Below are positions 37,503 to 58,665 of a stretch of 64,000 nucleotides of DNA, in pieces. The first letter of the stretch is position 1. The number at the start of each line of letters is the position of its first letter. This stretch comes from Osedax frankpressi (lineage: Eukaryota > Annelida > Polychaeta > Sabellida > Siboglinidae): NCBI GenBank assembly GCA_964035775.1, contig OZ038312.1, positions 21,823,166 to 21,887,165 of the forward strand, given 5' to 3'. The position numbers were made by a program, and so were the translations under genes. The notes beneath the pieces are model-generated. The model was not told the DNA's origin. It ran no database searches and was given only the letters and a program-made list of their open reading frames with translations.

Positions 37503-37692
37503 GTGCAATTGATAATATTTGTAATAAATATAATATTTGTAATAAATATAATATTTGTAATAAATATAATATTTGTAATAAATATAATATTTGTAATAAA
37601 TATAATATTTGTAATAAATATAATATTTGTAATAAATATAATATTTGTAATAAATGATTGTTGAATTCAACAATCATTTATTACAAATATTA
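37503..37692. repeat. 18-bp array (about 8 copies) ending in a 54-bp perfect palindrome
   Basis: Units AATATTTGTAATAAATAT repeat from about 37505 to 37656. The last unit runs into a perfect palindrome, 37639-37692, with 27-bp arms and no spacer, centred on GAA|TTC at 37665/37666. The right arm is a unit-derived sequence in inverted orientation. Fold-back synthesis at the array end is a plausible origin. Confidence 0.95.
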
Positions 37693-37997
37693 CATAAAGC
37701 TTAAGCTTTGTATTAAAGTTTAATAATGATTGGAAATATACATCCTTAGCTGAAATATATAGACATATTCAAGATCAATACTATAATACCTTTATTAAAT
37801 AGAAATTAATATGCTTTAAAGCAATATAAAATTATCGTAAATGTATATTCATATCTATTGAAATTGTATGAAATTATTAGTTAATGAAAATCCGGATTTA
37901 AATAATATCACATTTATTGAAATACTTATACATATTGACAAACATGTTTTATTTACAAAAAACTTGCAATTTTGCAAGTTTTTTAATGCATATATAG

Positions 37998-38037
<40 letters not shown>

Positions 38038-40042
38038 CTTTTTTCATATCTGTTCTGAGTCTAAATGCAGTATGCCAATAATATTTACAACTATTGTAGT
38101 AAAACATTTCAATATGATATTGTTTTTATAAATGGATTGCTACAAATATTGGTAATACGACTTATACATCCTTTGTTGTTGGTTATTCTAGTTCTACCAA
38201 ATACAGTACGTATTAGTTATATCAGTATATTATTCTATAATACTCTGATGCTTGATTTGTATATTTATTAAATGAACAGAAAATCATTATATTTGACATC
38301 ATTTTTAATTTACATATCGTGTAAAACCAGCATATAAAAGCTGCCCACATCGATTTTTTATCTATAATATAACCCAAAATAAAAACATGATTCTTTTAAT
38401 ACAATCATTTATTTTTAAATAAAAAATATCTATCTTCTCTAATTTACTAAATAATAATTATCTTTAGAATTTGATTATGTTTAATATTTTACATTAATAA
38501 TATTAGAAATACTATGTTTAAATGTATACATGTACATAATTAATGTATTACATAATCATATTAACATTCGTGGCTCGTATTAATATAGCCTTACAGAATA
38601 ATTTCCCCGTATACTCGATTGTCACCAACAAGAATATGCCAACTGGAAAATTCTGAACCATTAATAAATTCATTCATTCATAATATTTTCAATAATTTTA
38701 TATTGATATTCAAATATCGGCATACTGAAATATATCAATATTATTACATAATTGAATACAATATTACTTATATATCAATTATTATATATTATAATGCATA
38801 CACTTATTAGTCCATATTTTCAAATACAAATATTAATTTGTTTATTAAATTATATACGAACATGCCTGTAAATTAAATGCTTAAACATATTATAATTATA
38901 TTATCAATAATATATTGTCATTATGGTAATACCATACTCATTATGGTAATACTCATATTAGGTAATACTATATAGCATATATAATGATTATTAGTATAGT
39001 AATTACTATAAGTTAACTTGATTGTAATTATAAAAATCTATATAATATTTATATATTTTTTACATCTTGTAAGGTATTCATATACAATTGTATATATGTT
39101 ATAAATAGTTAACCATCTGTTAAACTACTTGTAACTACTTGTAACTAACTACTTGTAACCATATGTTTATAAATATATAATATTATCAAGTTTCTGAAAA
39201 ATTGGTAGAAAATATATATTGAGGTTATCTTAAATTATAATGATTAATTAAATTTGTTATCTATTCATATAATATATGTTATATAGTAATGTATAGTAAA
39301 TATATATACTGAATTTAGTTATATACTATTAGTCACAATAAGCTTGGCTATTACTATATACATTTCATATGTAACACATACTTAAAATATAATGAATCTA
39401 TATATTCTAATCTATATATGGAGTGTTTTAATTTATATTTACGTGTCATTGCAACCTAGTTTAATTTCAATGGAAAATAATAATATTCAATAAAATGTAA
39501 AGTTCAAAATATTAACCGGTTTAAATTATTTTTTGATGTAACATACTAATAATATTACCCATATAGGTTACCATAACGTATGGTTATTGATTATAAATAG
39601 TTTTATTCTAATTATAACTTATAATAGTCAATTCATATAATAAGATAAATTGATTTACATGATATTTATACAATTTTATTTATATAATTTAGTGGATCAA
39701 GTCTGTTGTACGGCAAGTTCAAATTATACAGCGTATTTTTAAGAACACTCCAAATCTAATGCAGTGAAATAAACCACACCTACTTTATGAATATATTGAA
39801 AAAATACGCCCATTTAAACATTGCATCTTGTAATATTAGATTGTGGTACATACGTAATGTTTCTAAGATATGATAGTTATACATTCCATAAGGTTACTAG
39901 TCAGTGTGCACTGCGCACTGTGCAATGTACAGTACTTGTTTCACAATATTACATAATATCATTAAATAATATGAATAACTAAGAATGATTTACTCGATGT
40001 GTAGAAGTACCAATGTTATATATTATATCTATAATAACATCT

Positions 40043-40168
40043 CTGAAGATATATATATATATATATAATGTATATATATTATGTATATTATATATATTAT
40101 ATATATAATATATACATAATGTATATATGTATATTATATATATAATATATACATAATGTATATATATA

Positions 40169-40205
<37 letters not shown>
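40043..40205. repeat. Compound TA/TAATGTATA microsatellite
   Basis: TA runs mixed with TATACATAATGTATA words make several overlapping palindromes. Strong secondary structure is expected. Confidence 0.9.
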
Positions 40206-40208
<3 letters not shown>

Positions 40209-40917
40209 GATATGTTCTTAATATTTAATTATCTGTAGTTTAAAAGTTCAACCATGAATCATCATAATGAATCACAGTGTTATTAATAAACATTAGCTAT
40301 TATAAATGTCAGTCATTTTATTTAGAATTTTTATCTCGCGCAACTCCCGCATAATTTGAACTCGACGTGCAAATACTTGATCCAATTTAATAGTGCAACT
40401 ATTTGATATTCATTAATTAATATTTTTCCAAATATGTTTATAATACGTGGTATTGCCTAATAATTTATCTCAATTGTCGTAGTATTTTAGCTTTTGTATT
40501 TTTAGGGAACATATTGTATACATGAAATAGATTTTTTTAACCAACCAAATATTTTATATATGTGATATAAATGTGAGTTTTTACTCAAATTATAACTCTA
40601 GAATCCAATTCAACGATTAATATATATTTAGTAGTATAAACGCTATTTTTACATATACGTATAAACATAAATTTTATTTTCATAAACATTTATAAAAATA
40701 AAAGAAAATGTATTATATAATATTTAATAATTTGTTTAACACAATATACATTATACGTCGTACATTCTCGTGTTCAAATACAATTGTTAGCTATTCATTT
40801 AAAAGTAAATCAGTGTTGATAATATTTTATTTAATAATATTTAGTGGTGAAGGTGAATCAATGTAAGTTATGAATATAAATTTATATATAAGTATTTATT
40901 TGTTCGCAGATTCTAAG

Positions 40918-43900
40918 ATGTTGAATAAAAAAGCTTGTATGGCTTATGGGTCCATATCATTGTTTACATCATTATTACACAATATTTTTCTACTTTACCA
41001 TGTGGATATATTTTTGTCAATTTATAAGATTGACAAATTATCATTTTGGTTAGTATTTAAAGTTTGAACAATATTATTAAATTAAATTAAGTAAGCAGGT
41101 TAAAATTATAAAATAAAATTGATTTTTTTAACATATAATTTAACATATTTATAATATATTTAGTATTTGAAAATTCTAGGATCGGAGAAGCTATTTTTCT
41201 AGTATGGAATTCATGCAACGATCCATTGTTTGGATGGGCTAGTGATAGAAGCTATCTATCGGGTACGCATTATATAATAATAGTTCACATATATGAGGTC
41301 ATCCTAATATCCGAGAGATACCTGGAATATGATTTGACTATTTATTTCTTAAGGAAAATGTACTTGTAAGAGAGAGTCATTCAATATCTGAACACATTTA
41401 TATAATGAATATACAATATAATTTAATTATGTATATAATCTTTGATAATTATATTTTATTATTATACGTTCATAATGTATTCTTTACCTATTAATAATAT
41501 TCTGTAAATATTATTTAAATTCACTTTGACTGTCACTTCTTTTATAAAATGTAATATAATATTAAAGAAACTGTTAGAAAAGATATCTCATTTGCTGTTG
41601 ATAGTTTACTAACTAATTTTTATATGTAATTTCCTATATCCGATATAATTTTGAAGTTTATTTATATGTGTTATCAATGTATTATAAATAACTAAACCTA
41701 ATTATTTTCATTGCATCTATTAACTTATTTGTTTCATTAAAATGTTTCAATAATGAATTAAAGATGATTTTATTTATATCGGAGTAACACTAAGTAAACA
41801 TTGAAGTAGCTTTATAAATTTATAGTAATAGCAAAATAGAATTATTTTATTAAATTAGTGATTATTCATATGTCACCATAGTATGGTCAATTAAGAGTGG
41901 TTTATATTTTTTATATTATTGGAATAAAACAATCAAATTTATTATTAATTTATATTAAAAATTGCATAATAAGCTAAATAATTGTTACATGTATGAATAT
42001 TTATATATAATTGATTTGTTTTTAATCTAGTCTAGTTAATTATAATTGTAAAAAAACTATCTTCCAATGTTAAATTTAATAAGTTTTACAGATAGAGGTA
42101 AAAATGAAAATATCATTTTAAATCGCGTGAAATCACTGCAAATTAACGGACCTTTATTTTCATTATCATTCTTGACATTTTGGTTAGTTAAATATTGCAA
42201 TTACATATTTGTTTTGAAGTGTTGATTAAATCTTTCGCTAAATAAATTGAATTACTAATTAAATATGAATTGAAAATATGTTTAAACAAATTTAAATTCT
42301 AAAAAAACAAATTTAAACACCATTCATGAAGTTTTAATGGTTAATAATATTGATCATTTTTTATAAATATATGAAATTTTCCACTGCAAAAGTCAACTCT
42401 CCTATAGTAAGGTATACACCCTTATGTAAACCTTGCTCCACATGCAAGCCTATACGTACACACTTTCACAAGCCCCATCCACTCATATATCCACCTCGCT
42501 ACTACTTTACACGCCCAACCACCACCACCACTACCACCGCCACCACCACCACCACCACCACTACCACCGCCACCACCACCACCACCACCACCACCACCAA
42601 CACGAACCCTAGGTTCGCCATTGCTCCGGCTTCACTGCAATTCGTTGGTTGTCTGTGTGTTTACGATGGCTTCCTAACCGCTGTAGACCTTCAGCACTCC
42701 GCACTTCTCGCTGACCTTGCTGTGGATAATGACAGTCGAACATACTTGAATTACTACTGCTCATCTTTTGGAGTGTTCGCCGCATCGTTAGTGCCCCTCC
42801 CCATCAACTGACCTCTCACTTGACCTCTTATCAGACCCTCTACATAACCTCTCACCTTCTATATTCCTCACCACTCCCTCCCCACCTCCCCACCATCTCA
42901 CCTCTCACCTTTCTACTCATCGCACTTTCCCCACCATCTCACCTTCCTACTCACCACTCCCTCCCCACCATCTCACTTCTCACCTTCCTACTCATCGCAA
43001 TCTCCCCACCATCTCACCTTCCTACTCATCGCAATCTCCCCACCATCTCACATCTCACCTTCCTACTCACTACTCCCTCTCCACCATCTCACCTCTCACC
43101 TTCCTACTCACCACTCCCTCCCCACCATCTCACCTTCCTACTCATCGCAATCTCCCCACCATCTCACATCTCACCTTCCTACTCACCTCTCCCTCCCCAC
43201 CATCTCACATCTCACCTTCCTACTCACCTCTCCCTCCCCACCATCTCACATCTCACCTTCCTACTCACTACTCCCTCCCCACCATCTCACCTCTCACCTT
43301 CCTACTCCCCACTCCCTCCCCACCATCTCACCTTCCTACTCATCGCAATCTCCCCACCATCTCACATCTCACCTTCCTACTCACTACTCCCTCTCCACCA
43401 TCTCACCTCTCACCTTCCTACTCCCCACTCCCTCCCCACCATCTCACCTTCCTACTCATCGCAATCTCCCCACCATCTCACATCTCACCTTCCTACTCAC
43501 TACTCCCTCTCCACCATCTCACCTCTCACCTTCCTACTCACCACTCCCTCCCCACCATCTCACCTTCCTACTCATCGCAATCTCCCCACCATCTCACATC
43601 TCACCTTCCTACTCACCTCTCCCTCCCCACCATCTCACATCTCACCTTCCTACTCACCTCTCCCTCTCCACCATCTCACATCTCACCTTCCTACTCACTA
43701 CTCCCTCCCCACCATCTCACCTCTCACCTTCCTACTCCCCACTCCCTCCCCACCATCTCACTTCTCACCTTCCTACTCATTGCACTTTCCCCACCATCTC
43801 ACCTCTCACCTTCCTACTCACCAATCCCTCCCCACCATCTCACCTTCCTACTCATCGCAATCTCCCCACCATCTCACATCTCACCTTCCTACTCACCACT

Positions 43901-46900
43901 CCCTCCCCACCATCTCACATCTCACCTTCCTACTCACCACTCCCTCCCCCACCATCTCACCTCTCACCTTCCCTACTCCTAACCACACCCTCCCCACCAT
44001 CTCACCTCTCCCGCCCTACTACACTAACAGCTCTGTGTTTGTATCCTACGCTATCTGGGACCATAACAACCTCACCGGCTTTCGTTGGCTTTGCGTTGTT
44101 TTAGCTGTAGTGTCCGCTGTTGGCTTCTACATTGCCACAGGTATCCTGCGACGACATGTGATTAAGAGGGAGATCGTACACCTCGAGCACAGGTTTGTAT
44201 CGCGGGAATCGTCGATAATGTGAAACTGGAGCAACTATTTAATTTGATGGACAGGAAATTCTCATGAGTTTTGTGCGACACTGAAATAATTTCTATGGGT
44301 CATTTATGGCAACTAAATTCTCATTTGATACTCTTAAATTTATTGAGTATTTGATTTCATTGATTCATTGCATAGGTATTTCATACTCGCTGCATTTCCT
44401 CAAAGTTATTGTTGCAATATTGTTATTTATTATTAGTTTTTCCTATTTATCATTAGTGAAATGGACAGTGCGCATGGAAAGGAAATATCAGTGAAGACCT
44501 ACATTAAAGAATTTACATCGCATCGTAATTTCATGTGGTTCTCTATGATGAACATCATTCAGGTAAACTTTATACTTGGGATTATGGGGCTATTTATAGT
44601 TTTATTGGGTTAAAAAGTTTGTATAGGTTATTTTTGTGCAAGTAGTATTTTATGGGGTTTAAATCGATTTAAGTGGGTTTAATGGGGATTACCATTCATA
44701 TTCACGTATTAAGATAAATTATAACTTTATTATATCTTTATTAAGATTTTGTCACCTTAATAAGTATAATAAGTATAATAGTGCATATAGTGTATATATT
44801 TTATTTTATATATGTTTAGGAATTTAAAAAATTTAATATAAGTAAAAATCTTGTGATCTTTTTTATTAAATAATAAATTATTTGTAGGTTTTTCATTGTC
44901 ATTTCAATAGCAACTTTTACCCATTGTTTTTGACTAGTCTGTTGGCAGATGATGTCCCACAATTTATATTGTCTTTCATTCTTGGTTAGCATTAATGTAT
45001 CTTAAAAGGTTTTCTAAAGAATATTGTTGTTTACTTTTAAAAATTATGATAAAAAAAGTTTATAGGGGCATTCACACAGAGCTTTTTACAGAAGTTTACG
45101 CAGCCTTAAGCTGTGCAATTACAAGCTGCATAAAGCTGTATTCGAAAATGTTCAATATTTTATGAGCTTTTTTAAGCACGTAGTCAACATAGAACATATC
45201 CAATATTTCTAGCTTAAAGCTCGCCGTAAAGCTGCTACAATTTACCTTATTTATTAACCTATTATTGACAGCTTATTTTCTTTGTTGATATCTGCTAATC
45301 AAATTGTTGAAATATATCCATTGTAAAATATTTATTTAAATGTTGGCGTGTTTACTTTAGGCTTAAATTGACAGCTTTTCGAGCGTTTTCAGTGTGACCT
45401 CATTTTAAATTATGATCTTTTTTATGCCGTGTTAACGCAGCTTTAAAGCTGCGTAAAGAGCTGTAAAACACATTGTGTGAATGATTATGGAGGTAAATTC
45501 TTGTATTTCTAACTTAAACAATCTTCTATTTAAAATTGACACTATTTAGTAAATAGTATTTACTTTCAGATTTCACCATATTATTATTTAGTATTCTAAT
45601 TCATTTAAGAGGGTTTGTGCGGTGTGAAAATTTTTGAAAAATTTAATTTTTTTTATTATATAAAATAATAAATGTTAAAATTTCTGGTTTTTTAAAATTG
45701 AATAAAAACATTCAAATAACATTAAAAGCGTATTTCAAAAAGTCAACTCTCTGAAAATATTGATTATTTATGTAAATTTCATTAATTTTTGAATAAATTA
45801 ACACAATTAAACTTTATATTAGGTTAACTTATAGTTTAATGATTTTTATAATATTAAAACAAAATTAAAGTTTAAAATTCTACATTTATATCTATATTAA
45901 AAGGTCAAGGGGTATGTTTACTTTTACTGTTATTGCATAGCTTATAAAGGTAGTCGCTAGTAAAGGGATGTAAAAAGATCATATAATTTAAAATAAACTT
46001 TAAATGTAATTTTCTCAGTATTTTGAATTTGTAGACTAAAAATCCGATATCTTTTTAGTTTACAGTTCATTTCCGAGAATATGTTCACAGAATATGTATT
46101 ATAGTTATACCTAAAATAATTATATTAAACATTTTTAGAATTATTTTAAAAATATTTTGTAACATATTTGTTGAAAAATATATTTAAATTTTGTTCACAA
46201 ATATTTTTTGGCCATATTATTTGTGCAAAATTTTGAACACAAAATTTGTAGATTTGAGTTTTCTTATTACAATGCAATTAATTTCGTAGAAATGCCATAC
46301 ATATTCAATGAGATAACATAATTAGCGTTAAAATAAGAGTAAAATCCCTATTCTTTTACATTGAATCAATTCTATCCACGATAGCCTTAATTATAAAGAA
46401 TGATTTATTTCATAATTGACTATTGGTTAAATTTTCTCACTATTTTCATATTATTTAGTATTATGTATCAAAATAAATAATTAAATGATATTTAACTATA
46501 TAGAGAAAACTCTAATTAAATACATATTAAACCAATATGAATTTTAGTCACACCTATTATATTTATAATAATGTATTGATTAAGATAATATATATTACAT
46601 GACATTCTAAACAATATAGTGAAAACTCACAATAAATAACTCCAATAATATATCTATGATTCTGTAAATTTGGATTCTAATTTGCCTTAATAAACTTTTA
46701 GAATTTATTTACATTTTAAAATATAATCAGTCAAAATATCCTGATCACCAACAAAATGGTATAACTCATTAATATTGAACTTTTACTTTTCCTTTGTTAC
46801 CACTGAACATTAAATAGAATTAATATGTTATGCATGTGAGTGAATAGTCAAAATGTAGACAAATCATAATATTAATATTTACTCTGTTTATTAAACCTTC

Positions 46901-49900
46901 ATAATTAATCATTTTTGATTAGATTTCTCCTAAATATTGATGTTTTCTATCTATTATTCTAACTAAATACCTACATAATACTTTGTACTTATTTAGTAGC
47001 TTGTACTCCCGAATCGTACGATAAATAGACTGTATAATAATTGTTACCGTTCAGGTTCCTCGTTCGTTATCCCTCACCTCAACAACCTCTACTTCCTGTC
47101 GGCATGTCGTAAGTATGGCACATATGACGTCATCAAATCGCTATTCTGCGTGAAATTTGCGTTGGCTGTCTTCATGCTTATCATTGGTCGAAACGAAATT
47201 GTATTTCTTTGTCTGTTCATCGCAAGGTTTGTAATTACAGCCGAACGATTCTAATTAGTAGATACGGACCATTGTTCTACAGCAACAGTCCATTGTTCAA
47301 CAGCAACAGACCGTACAGAACTAACACTCCAACTCATAACTGCACTAGTATCTTCCCCGATTACCATTTCTCTTACTTCTTAGTTACCCATCGTAGTTTT
47401 CTTATGAACCCCGTCCTATGAACCCCACCCTATGAACCCCATCCTATGAACCCCCTCCTATGAACCCCTCCTAAGAACCCCCTCCTATGAACCCCTCCTA
47501 AGAACCCCCTCCTAAGAACCCCCTCCTAAGAACCCCCTCCTATGAACCCCCTCCTATGAACCCCTCCTAAGAACCCCCTCCTATGTACCCCTTCCTAAGA
47601 ACCCCCTCCTATGTACCCCCTCCTAAGAACCCCCTCCTAAGAATCCCCTCCTATGAACCCCTTCCTAAGAACCCCCTCCTAAGAACCCCCTCCTATGAAC
47701 CCCCTCCTAAGAACCCCCTCCTAAGAACCCCCTCCTAAGAACCCCCTCCTAAGAACCCCCTCCTAAGAACCCTGTCCTAAGAACCCCCTCCTAAGAACCC
47801 CCTCCTAAGAACCCCCTCCTAAGAACCCCCTCCTAAGAACCCCTTCCTAAGAACCCCCTCCTAAGAACCCCCTCCTAAGAACCCCCTCCTAAGAACCCCC
47901 TCCTATGAACCCCCTCCTATGAACCCCTCCTAAGAACCCCCTCCTATGAACCCCTCCTAAGAACCCCCTCCTAAGAACCCCCTCCTATGAACCCCCTCCT
48001 AAGAACCCCCTCCTATGAACCCCCTCCTAAGAACCCCCTCCTAAGAACCCCCTCCTATGAGCCCCTCCTAAGAACCCCCTCCTAAGAACCCCCTCCTAAG
48101 AACCCCCTCCTATCAAACCCCGTCTAATGAACCCCCTCCTAAGAACCCCCTCCTAAGAACCCTCTCCTAAGAACCCCGTCCTATGAACCCCCTCCTATGA
48201 ACCCCCTCCTATGAAGCCCCTCCTAAGAACCCCCTCCTAAGAACTCCCTCCTAAGAATCCCCTCCTAAGAACCGGTCCTAAGATCCCTGTCCTATGAATC
48301 CCGTCTAATGACCCCTCCTACTAACCCCACCCTATGAACCCCATCCTAAGAACCCCCTCCTAAGAACCCTGTCCTAAGAACCCTCTCCTAAGAACCCTCT
48401 CCTAAGAACCCTGTCCTAAGAACCCCACCCTATGAACCCCTCCTACGAACCCCCTCCTAAGAACCCCCTCCTATGAACCCCCTCCTAAGAACCCCCTCCT
48501 AAGAACCCCCTCCTAAGAACCCCCTCCTATGAACCCCCTCCTAAGAACCCCGTCCTAAGAACCCCCTCCTATGAACCCCTCCTATGAACCCCGTCCTAAG
48601 AACCCCATCCTACGAACCCCGTCTAAAACCATCTGTTTACTCCGCCTTATGCTCCTCCGCGTTTCGTTACAGCAATCGCATATTCACTGAGGGCACTTGC
48701 AAACTGCTGGGTCTCGTAATCTCGGATCTCGTGGACGAGGACATGATTCTGCACGAACGTACTCGACCCGTGTCCGCCCTCATCTTTGGTACCGCTGCAT
48801 TTCTCTCGAAGCCTGGACAGACTCTAGCGCCCCTGCTGGGTACTTGGATGTTAACCTGGTATACCGGTGAGTTACGGTCTAGCGAGTTGATTTGAAAACG
48901 ATTGTTTAAGACCCGATTTGCGACCCTGGGGAATAGCAGCTAACTGTATTTGTATTACTTAACAACAACTCTAGAATATATTTTACCGTAGGATGACCTT
49001 TCTCTGCATTAGATCTGTGGGTTTCTGCGTGTTTCTTTATATGTATCTACATTATATCTCCATGTTAATTGGTTGCATCTTCGTCTGTATTTACAACAAT
49101 TTTATTAGCAACCATCATCATTTCATTATATAATCTTGTTATTTCCAAGTAATTTGATTATGGTACATCTTATCCGATCTTGAATTTACAAGTTGATATA
49201 ACTATTTAATTCTACTTTTTTCATATTTATATCATCATTTTAATATTTTAGTTACAATTGCGATTTCCTTAAAATTAAAAACAATTCTAAAATTATGAAA
49301 CCTAATTTTATATTCAGATTATGTAACTTTTTAGTTTATTATAATTTAGATGAAATAAATATATTTTTATAATATAACACAATTTATTTAATTTTTAACA
49401 ATTAACTTTTGCCTTATTTACATATATTTCTTTGCGATCACACTGTATAATATACATAATAGACAGCATTAATTTGTACATAGTTATATAAAGTAAGGTC
49501 ATCGAATTGATTAATTAAATGTTTAAATCACCGAAATTGGGAATAGTAATTTTAGTAAATTTGAGTTTTTGAAATTTCTATTCAATTGTTTATTTAAATA
49601 ATAGTTTTCATCGCAATCCAAACTCATTATAACATTATAACATTATAACATTATTAACTCCAAATAACATTATTGTATGCATTCTATCTCGCCTCGTCCC
49701 AGGTCACGACCTTTTCGAGAGCGGCAATACACTGGGATCGATACGTCTGCGGGCGACTAATTCAAACGGACTCCGCGATCCCGTCGCCGTCTCCGCTTAC
49801 AAGGAAGGAGTATTCCAACTGCTGTGCGGAGTGCCCATTGTCTGCGCCGCCTTTCAGCTGATGGCCTGGTCGCGGTACAGACTACGAGGCGCGGCTCTAT

Positions 49901-49950
49901 TGAGGGTGAAGAGGACCCGACAACGCCAATACTCGTACGAGAACGTCTAG
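40918..49950 (+). CDS. MFSD13A: MFSD13A/TMEM180-type multi-pass membrane transporter-like protein
   Basis: A major-facilitator-like membrane protein whose human counterpart (TMEM180) has no settled substrate. Ten exons, 40918-41048, 41180-41262, 42092-42182, 42613-42786, 44031-44192, 44457-44562, 44888-44984, 47055-47226, 48673-48866 and 49703-49950, join in frame with GT-AG introns to give 485 aa (human 517). Landmarks, all matching the human order, are [164 protein letters not shown] and [18 protein letters not shown]. Many hydrophobic segments are evident. The start is the first in-frame ATG after an acceptor at 40909. A possible 5' untranslated exon ends at 40862, with a 47-nt intron. Exons 4, 5 and 8-10 are much more GC-rich than 1-3, 6 and 7. 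Confidence 0.96.
42519..42599. repeat. (CCA)n-rich array at the 3' end of MFSD13A intron 3
   Basis: CCACCA/CCACCG trinucleotides on the sense strand end about 13 nt before exon 4 (acceptor CCCTAG at 42612). The run is purine-poor and so acts as, or extends, the polypyrimidine tract. The Thr-rich frame read from it is an artefact. Confidence 0.93.
42885..44010. repeat. C-rich minisatellite filling MFSD13A intron 4
   Basis: The units are about 34-37 bp with shorter variants, made of CTCACCTTCCTACTCAC and CTCCCTCCCCACCAT words. They recur about 30 times and fill nearly all of intron 4 (42787-44030). The sense strand is almost free of G. The array ends about 20 nt before the exon 5 acceptor. A 467-codon frame runs through it because stops are rare in this composition; the real exon part of that frame is only its last third of a kilobase. 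Confidence 0.95.
45069..45483. mobile_element. MITE with about 50-bp terminal inverted repeats in MFSD13A intron 7
   Basis: The left end CATTCACACAGAGCTTTTTA with TTTACGCAGCCTTAAGCTG is mirrored at the right end (CGCAGCTTTAAAGCTGCGTA then GTGTGAATG). Flanks TTATAGGGG and TTATGGAGG could be a worn 8-9 bp target duplication, which would fit hAT-type MITEs. There is no coding capacity. Inner CGCAGCTTTAAAGCTGCG is itself a perfect palindrome. Confidence 0.75.
47405..48625. repeat. 14-bp C-rich minisatellite (AAGAACCCCCTCCT), about 85 copies, MFSD13A intron 8
   Basis: Units AAGAACCCCCTCCT and variants (ATGAACCCC, 13-14 bp) fill almost all of intron 8 (47227-48672), sense strand C-rich with very few G outside AAG/ATG. 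The array starts about 180 nt after the exon 8 donor and ends about 50 nt before the exon 9 acceptor (CGTTACAG). Confidence 0.95.
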
Positions 49951-51007
49951 CAATCGGCGTTTAGGCAGAAATGGTGGCGCTTACCCGGGAAGAGACTATA
50001 TTATAGCATCGGCACGGTATTAGAGACAAGTGATAGAGAAGTAATGAATACTAATGCCGAGAAGGAGGTATTGAAAATAACACCTGATATTCATTGAATA
50101 CTAACATAAATTCTTGAAGCACTGCGTGATAGGAAAAAGGCCTACACATTTGTACTATATTTTGATGAATAGTCAATCTATCGACTACATACTAATCTAG
50201 ATTTATTAGTGTAGATTTGCTCCAATTCATAATCCAATATCCATTAATTGGAATTTGTTATTATTTTCTCAAATCTTAAGAAATCTATTGAGATTGGTAT
50301 TTCAGGAGTTATTGTATTTTTATTGTAATTATCAGATGTTTTTAATGAATAATTTATTGATATATATTATTTTTGTAAAATTGAATCTGTATAATTTGAT
50401 TCCATTTATACATATTTATATATCTTGTTATATATTTAAATTTTTAAAAATACGTTATTTATTTAAAATATATTAAAATAATTAAATCTAGATTATTTCA
50501 ATACATGAAACTAACGTGTTGTAAGTGTAATAACTTATATCAATTCTTATTGCAATCTATTCACAATATGTGCTCAGTACTATTGTGGTGGAGTTCTTTT
50601 GATTTTACATACAATAATTAATAGATGAAAAAAATGTATTACCTTTTTGTTTAATGTCGCTGTTTATTTTTAAATATTTAATTTAAGTTTATAAACATAT
50701 TTAAGTGTATATTAAATTATTTCAAAGAATTATGATATATATTTATATAATAAACTCGGATTATAATTTATATCTAATTATAAATACCCTTTGGTACTAT
50801 CCATGATTAACTTAATCGGTCGTTTTGTTCTAGGTTTATAAATTTCATCCATTGGTTAATTATTATCTTTGTTAGACGTGGCCAAACAGGAAATTTATAT
50901 ATTTACAATTATAGTGACAAAATATTTATATATTTTATAAATAAATATTTTCATAAGACCTATACTAAATAGGTAATTTTTCTCACTTTATATATATAAT
51001 ACTAATT
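49951..51007. other. Spacer between MFSD13A and RAB6
   Basis: AT-rich DNA holding the MFSD13A 3' untranslated region and the RAB6 promoter. The frame 50255-50476 (F/L/I-rich, 73 codons) is unrecognised and looks like AT background. Confidence 0.5.
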
Positions 51008-58354
<7,347 letters not shown>

Positions 58355-58507
58355 ACCATGCCTTTTTTTTTAGCCCCACCCGCCCCACAACGCCACCTCA
58401 ATGTGCACTCTCTCTATCTCTACCCTATGCTGTGTAGCTGCTCAACCCGCAAGCCACGCCCACAAGACACGCCCATAATGTTATTTATATCGAGATTTCA
58501 TTACTTA

Positions 58508-58560
58508 TTTATTTAGGGATTCTATTCACAAGATGGCTTTTGTTTATTATATACAATAAA
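58508..58560. terminator. Interleaved poly(A) signals of RAB6 (+) and formin (-)
   Basis: AATAAA at 58555-58560 follows the RAB6 stop by about 200 nt. TTTATT at 58508-58513 and 58543-58548 reads AATAAA for the minus-strand formin, 120-160 nt past its stop. With the stops only 311 bp apart, the two transcripts probably overlap at their 3' ends. Confidence 0.5.
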
Positions 58561-58665
58561 TAAATGAATATGTATCTCCTGTATTCTGTGTGTATTGGTA
58601 ATACGTTCCTGTAGCACGTATGCATGTGTGAGTGGGTGTGTGTGGGTGTGTGTGTGTGTGGGAGA

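Larger units (their letters stand above)
35018..40862. other. Intergenic AT-rich DNA between Ldh2-like gene and MFSD13A
   Basis: This interval separates two divergently transcribed genes, so it must contain both promoters, but I cannot place either one. No exon was recognised. Contents worth noting are a 33-bp hairpin at 36060-36092, an array with a 54-bp palindrome at 37503-37692, TGTACA-type palindromes at about 37387-37413 and 39900-39930, and TA runs. Short frames (35134, 36131, 36798, 37233, 37868, 38619) are unrecognised. Confidence 0.5.

Noticed and set aside
42820-44223. A 467-codon plus-strand frame rich in Pro, Ser, Thr and His
   Set aside because: Only the last part (44031-44192) is a true exon of MFSD13A. 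The rest is the C-rich intronic array, and splice sites at both ends fit the human homologue without it.
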